This document shows positions 7,991-11,304 of a stretch of DNA of 11,304 bases, piece by piece. Each line of letters starts with the position of its first letter. Position 1 is the stretch's first letter. The notes under the pieces were generated by a model. That model had not been told where the DNA came from and made no database searches. It worked only from the letters and a program-made list of their open reading frames with translations. This DNA comes from Acanthaster planci (taxonomy: Eukaryota; Echinodermata; Asteroidea; Valvatida; Acanthasteridae), in assembly GCF_001949145.1 (NCBI RefSeq), contig NW_019091705.1, forward strand, positions 46,909 through 58,212, given 5' to 3'. Made by a program: the position numbers and the translations under genes.

Positions 7991-8354
7991 TCATGGGGTA
8001 CAAAGGGGACTATGGTTGTGAAACAGGTGGTGCGTGGCAATCATTCGCTGCACTCTGGCTATGGACATACCAGGCATGCCAGAAAGCGGTAATTGGCCAG
8101 ATGTTGTAGCCCAGGCAGTTCAAACTCCTTTTGTGTCCTTCCTCCATGCTCTGAGTAATTGTAGAGTACCCTGCCACACAACAATACCCCCATGGCCCTA
8201 AAAATCCATGGCTACATGTACGTAGGTTGTTCAACTTCTGGGTTATCCTTGCTGCATCAAGGTACCGGTACGTGTTGTGTACAGTATTGAAGTCATTTTT
8301 GAGAAAAAAGCACTTACATGTACTTGAATTACATAAACCACTAGGGAAAGGCAG
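7991..8354. other. unassigned segment
   Basis: A plus frame over about 8029-8202 reads as a plausible hydrophobic/acidic peptide (MDIPGMPESGNWPDVV from 8062) but has no recognised family and no clear splice acceptor. A minus-strand frame overlaps it. Neither is called. Confidence 0.25.
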
Positions 8355-8463
8355 AAGTCCAATGTGGGTCGCCGCTCGCGAGGAGTGGCTATGCGGATAC
8401 AGGGATACGAGGTAGGCCTTGTGGATGGAAGTGTGACGTATCAGCAGCTACGAGGTGGGCAGG
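8355..8463 (+). other. candidate internal exon, unrecognised product
   Basis: This is a GC- and CpG-richer stretch. It follows GGCAG (8350-8354) and ends in CAGG|GTGAGT (donor at 8464), an excellent donor. One frame is open throughout (36 codons plus one base; it contains MRIQGYEVGLVDGSVTYQQL). The acceptor side lacks a good polypyrimidine tract, which is the main weakness. An alternative donor, GAG|GTAGGC, occurs at 8409-8414. The peptide is not recognised. Confidence 0.22.
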
Positions 8464-8759
8464 GTGAGTGGCGGGGTATTGTGCAATCGTGCCGACGACT
8501 CTGGTCATAGCACTGTTATGAAACTTATTTCAGAAAAAATATATTTCACTTACTGAACATTGTTACAAAGTTGGAACCCCAATAACAGATAAAAAATGGG
8601 AAAGGAACGCTGATATGACATGAGGATCAGAATCAAGGAATTTGTTCAAAATCAGATTGGAATTAATTTAATTATTTAACATTACGATTTAACACACAAA
8701 CGAAATGAAATGACATGGTTTCGCTAAGAATTATACAATTTTAATTTATACAAATCATA
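8464..8759. other. AT-rich spacer
   Basis: This AT-rich DNA has frequent stops, long A/T tracts around 8640-8760 and no feature recognised. Confidence 0.4.
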
Positions 8760-9340
8760 AGTTGGCCATTGCGAGGGGAGGTACCTCCATGAATGGAATC
8801 CTGAGCTGCCAGCCTGCTGAGAGTTCGTATCCGTTATCGGCGACTTACGACGATAACATGAGCTGGACGATGATGACCCGTGGGCGAGGTCTTGCACTCA
8901 ACAGGTTACTCGTAATGGAAGGGTGTGGTGCCGGCGAGAAGAACGTAGCAAGACGGCAGACCACAGTTAGCGGTGTTGGAACCTAGCTGGTCTTGCTCTG
9001 GCAGCATGTCAACAAAAAGACATTCTAACGGACAATACATGTAGGAAGGCATGATGATGTTGAGTGCCCACGCAAGGAGAGAATATCCCTGCTTGTCCAC
9101 CCCCAACAAGCTGAAAGCTCGGAATCTGCTAAGGGACGAAATTCCAACACTTTTAAGTCCGGTGGGAAATTCCAAAGTCCATTCCACTGGTCCACAATGT
9201 GTCGGACCACCGCAAAGGAGCAAATAACAGATCACGGAACAATAGCAGTCAGCGAGGTTAAGTACAGTATGCCAGTCGCAGAGCATCACCTCTTTTATTT
9301 CTTCTGTGCCCTTGAGGCGCTTAACGCAATAATTTAATAG
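8760..9340. other. GC-richer segment open in several frames
   Basis: Base composition shifts noticeably GC-richer than both flanks. A 189-codon minus frame spans 8906-9475, a second minus frame spans 9025-9210, and a plus frame is open from about 9030 to 9334 with a hydrophilic product and a donor-like GAG|GTTAAGT near 9257. On the minus strand a donor-like GTC|GTAAGT lies near 8850. No product matches a family I know. The contrast suggests exonic, UTR or non-coding-RNA sequence, but the strand cannot be decided from sequence alone. Confidence 0.3.
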
Positions 9341-9536
9341 ATAACAGAATGGATCAAAAAAGTAAGTTACTTTTCTGTGTGAATTGCTGACCTGTGAAAA
9401 TTGGCAAATTTTTTTTTTAGGAAAGACTTCAAAATCAAGGGAGGGGATAAGCGGTGTTGGTTTTTTTACATTCAAGGAGCAGGATTACACGTCCAGACAC
9501 ACAATTCATATTTGTTGATTCTTAACTTTATTCCAG
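9341..9536. other. two splice-acceptor-like signals on plus
   Basis: A T10 run followed by AG (about 9409-9420) and TTGATTCTTAACTTTATTCCAG ending at 9536 are both acceptor-like. The second has a CTTAAC branch-point-like word about 12 nt before the AG. The frame between them encodes no recognised protein. Confidence 0.3.
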
Positions 9537-9602
9537 GTTCCCCAAAGATTAGGCCTACCAAAGAAACTGGACTTGCTAGTTTATGAAGATAAAGACACAT
9601 GA
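9537..9602 (+). other. candidate 3' terminal coding exon, unrecognised
   Basis: After a strong acceptor (TTATTCCAG|G) one frame gives 21 residues (VPQRLGLPKKLDLLVYEDKD plus T) and TGA at 9600-9602. Another frame gives a 16-residue tail ending in TGA at 9584-9586, which would be phase-compatible with the candidate exon at 8355-8463. A poly(A) signal follows about 150 nt later. The signals are coherent, but the peptide is short and unassigned, so this remains a hypothesis. Confidence 0.25.
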
Positions 9603-9748
9603 ATACGAGGGGTCAACCCACATGTACATGTAGGCTACTATTGAGAGATTTATACAGGTTTGTCTACTATGGGTAACCATGGATATTCTTATTTGCAGTC
9701 CTGCTCGGTAAATTTCAAAAGATATTTTGCAAGCTTCAAAATGATCCA

Positions 9749-9754
9749 AATAAA
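9749..9754 (+). terminator. candidate polyadenylation signal AATAAA
   Basis: AATAAA followed directly by an A-run lies 147 nt after the TGA of the candidate terminal exon. AT-rich DNA produces this hexamer often, so it matters only together with the upstream acceptor. Confidence 0.3.
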
Positions 9755-10585
9755 AAAAAAAGAAGTTACATGTACTCCAATTTTGTCATCAAAATTAGGC
9801 TGTAAATGTTAATATTCCAAAAGGTGCATTCTCTGAGAGCTAGCCTGGCTGGCTCAAGGTGAATAAGGAATGGAGTACATTGCAGCAGGTGTTTTAATGT
9901 ATGAAAATATATTTGAATAATTCATCAAAATCATCCTTCAATTCTGCAAAGAACTAAAATGGATACACATGTACTTTTGAGTGACAACAAGATCAAGCCA
10001 AGCCGTCTGGATAAATCATTAATTAATGGTATTTTTGCAAAAAAGTAGTTTCACTTAAACAAAATTACCAATAATGATCCGATCGTTGCAATGCATGTGT
10101 CATATCGAACAAAAGATTCAAACTTATAATCTGACCAGAAACAACGTCCATCAGTTCAGCAACAACTTGCAGTTCATTTAACAGATGCAGTTCATAAGAT
10201 GCAGTTCAGCTGGATGACCGTTAAATTTAAAAGAAGCAAGAGTCGCCAAATTCTTAGCAAATGCTGAATATACAAGGACTCAAAAATTATATTTCGCAAG
10301 TTTAAATCACTAAAATTACAAGACACAAGAAGGACTTTTGTAACTCATGGTTTTGCGGCGGGTTCTTCGGATCTGGTCATCAGCCCACCAGCAAAATATG
10401 GAGTCTGAATGCCCCAGCAGAGCCATAGATAGCAGAAACTGCACTAAACGGCTTGAGAAAATGCTGCCTGACTAAGTTGCAACTTGCAAACGTGCGATAG
10501 AGTCTGGATACTCTGGGTACATCAAAATGGCTAAGCAGTTGGTATTTGTCTCTGTAGAGGGTGAGCCTCAAATGGAATGTTCATA
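9755..10585. other. about 830 bp without a recognised gene
   Basis: This is largely AT-rich intergenic or intronic DNA. The 10340-10560 part is GC-richer and open on the minus strand, but no family is recognised. It lies downstream of the minus-strand gene and could include its 3' UTR. No AATAAA on the minus strand was found near 10862. Confidence 0.4.
10152..10208. repeat. four CAGTTCA words, two as an exact 14-bp-period pair
   Basis: CAGTTCA occurs at 10152, 10170, 10188 and 10202. The last two are part of GATGCAGTTCA repeated with a 14-bp period (10184-10194 and 10198-10208). It is a small local slippage repeat. Confidence 0.6.
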
Positions 10586-10611
10586 CCACACACACACCCA
10601 CTCCCACACAC
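10586..10611. repeat. imperfect CA microsatellite
   Basis: A CACACACACACCCACTCCCA-type tract of low complexity lies between the GC-richer segment and the minus-strand gene. Confidence 0.7.
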
Positions 10612-10861
10612 GTATACTGTACATGTAGACACTGCAGATGGAGGGCATACTTGTACTTTCCAAACTATCAGATGGAGGACTTCTTGTCCATGTGAGTGCA
10701 GCCTATAACACCTAGGACAACACTCACAAGTCTTTGGTTGTTTTGGCCGCTAAAAATAGAGTGCATTATTGGCCTACTACTATAGGGCTCATCATCAATA
10801 TGGTATAATGTCTCGAGAGGATGGCTGGTGTGGCGTATCATAGCTTAACTTGGCTACAACT

Positions 10862-11094
10862 TCATTGTGTTACGACAAAGTCTTTGATGTTTCTCCAAGT
10901 ACGGGTCTGCAGTGCCACAGTGCAAGCTGCTTCGATGTCCAGCTTGCCAGGAACTTTCCTCAACTGGAAGAATTTGTGCACGCCTTCTTGGACGTCTGTC
11001 TTCTCCGCTGTAGTCTAGGGATGCTGCTTCACTCGTCTCGATGGCAGAGAGGGTTCCCTTCTTCGAGATGTAGCAGCAACACCAGGAAGCTGTC
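10862..11094 (-). pseudogene. terminal exon: C-terminal Myb/SANT-like domain, conserved Trp replaced by TAG
   Basis: The exon follows a good acceptor (CTACATTAATAG|GA). Spliced in phase 1 to the exon at 11190-11276, it encodes about 25 basic residues rich in Arg, Ser and Pro, then TAG (11017-11015), then 50 more codons in the same frame to TGA (10864-10862). The part after the TAG reads TTAEKTDVQEGVHKFF, then LRKVPGKLDIEAAC, then RTWRNIKDFV. From memory this fits a C-terminal helical Myb/SANT-like domain in many fish and marine invertebrate predicted proteins, pattern (R/K)-P-W-(T/S)-x-x-E-K...VPGK...C...RTWxxIKxFV. The TAG falls exactly at the conserved Trp after HP and is one G-to-A change from TGG. 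No other lesion is visible. Function is presumably DNA or chromatin binding; the exact family name and any transposon origin are uncertain. Confidence 0.72.
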
Positions 11095-11189
11095 CTATTA
11101 ATGTAGAGGCAAGAAAAGGACATTAGAAATATCGGTGACAGCTCAGCAGACAGCCTGACAGAGTAACAGACAGACAGACCAAATCTTAC
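11095..11189 (-). other. 95-nt intron of the minus-strand gene
   Basis: The intron starts GTAAGATTTGG and ends TTGCCTCTACATTAATAG, with a TTCTAATG branch-point-like word and a T/C-rich tract in between. Its length is not a multiple of three. Splicing brings the acidic exon's frame onto the Myb/SANT-like frame, which supports both exon calls. Confidence 0.75.
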
Positions 11190-11276
11190 CGTTTTTGACG
11201 AATTCATCGCAGGAGTCTTCACTGCTGTCACTGCTGTCCCCACTGTCGCTGCTGTCCTCTTCACTGGTGAAGCCTT
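11190..11276 (-). CDS. penultimate exon: acidic Ser/Asp-rich linker
   Basis: The 87-nt exon is flanked by CTCTCAG|AA and ACG|GTAAGA. It is symmetric phase 1-1: two bases, 28 codons, one base. The frame reads GFTSEEDSSDSGDSS, a further D/S/E stretch, then CDEFVKN. This is probably a disordered, phosphorylatable linker (several S-x-x-E/D CK2-like sites) just before the C-terminal domain. Codons are purine-rich at position 1 and pyrimidine-rich at position 3, as in real coding DNA. A second open frame (KASPVKRTAAT...) would be phase 0, but it joins a downstream frame that stops after 21 residues and lacks that codon pattern. Upstream exons lie beyond the window. Confidence 0.65.
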
Positions 11277-11304
11277 CTGAGAGTTAACCCCAAATTGAGA
11301 TCAG
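11277..11304 (-). other. 3' end of the preceding intron
   Basis: On the minus strand this reads as intron sequence ending GGGTTAACTCTCAG, with a GTTAAC branch-point-like word close to the acceptor. It shows the gene continues past the right edge. Confidence 0.55.

Noticed and set aside
10854-11264. A 136-codon uninterrupted minus-strand frame spanning both exons and the intron.
   Set aside because: It starts at a non-ATG codon, reads through a well-formed 95-nt intron and is out of phase with the recognisable Myb/SANT-like domain.

Overview
The window reads as animal nuclear DNA, most likely from a marine invertebrate. Its background is AT-rich, short exons have consensus GT/AG splice signals, and there are no bacterial operons, Shine-Dalgarno sites, rRNA or tRNA genes. 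The palindromes ACATGT/TACATGTA and TAGGCCTA recur throughout. I associate that vocabulary with echinoderm, hemichordate, lancelet and mollusc genomes, but the species assignment is inference.

Layout: (1) About 240-2925 holds three islands of CpG-dense repeat DNA (blocks A, B and C) built from CGACG/CACGACG/GGGCGACG words in an AT-rich background. They share exact matches of 16-21 nt in mixed orientation, so they look like one repeat family. Block C contains eleven identical 14-bp units and ends beside a perfect 16-bp palindrome. (2) At 3315-3396 (+) lies a convincing first coding exon of DESI1, the desumoylating isopeptidase 1 of the PPPDE family, ending in a consensus splice donor. No second DESI1 exon was recognised in the remaining 7.9 kb. 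(3) About 3400-8350 is mainly intronic or intergenic DNA, with a 111-bp-period tandem duplication (3831-4040) and a degenerate CCTCC-word repeat (5411-5777). (4) At 8355-9754 (+) there are weak hints of a transcription unit: one candidate internal exon, a GC-richer multi-frame-open segment, and one candidate terminal exon followed by AATAAA. None is recognised. (5) At 10862-11276 (-) are the last two exons of a gene entering from the right edge. An 87-nt acidic Ser/Asp-rich exon and a 95-nt intron lead to a 233-nt terminal exon encoding a C-terminal Myb/SANT-like domain of a family common in fish and marine invertebrate predicted proteins. The codon where the family's conserved tryptophan belongs is TAG, which suggests a recent nonsense mutation in an otherwise intact domain.

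The two recognised genes point towards each other. Either the minus-strand gene lies inside a very long DESI1 intron, or the DESI1 exon here is detached or the locus is misassembled. The most interesting items are the TGG-to-TAG lesion and the CpG-dense repeat family. I do not see a new multigene system.
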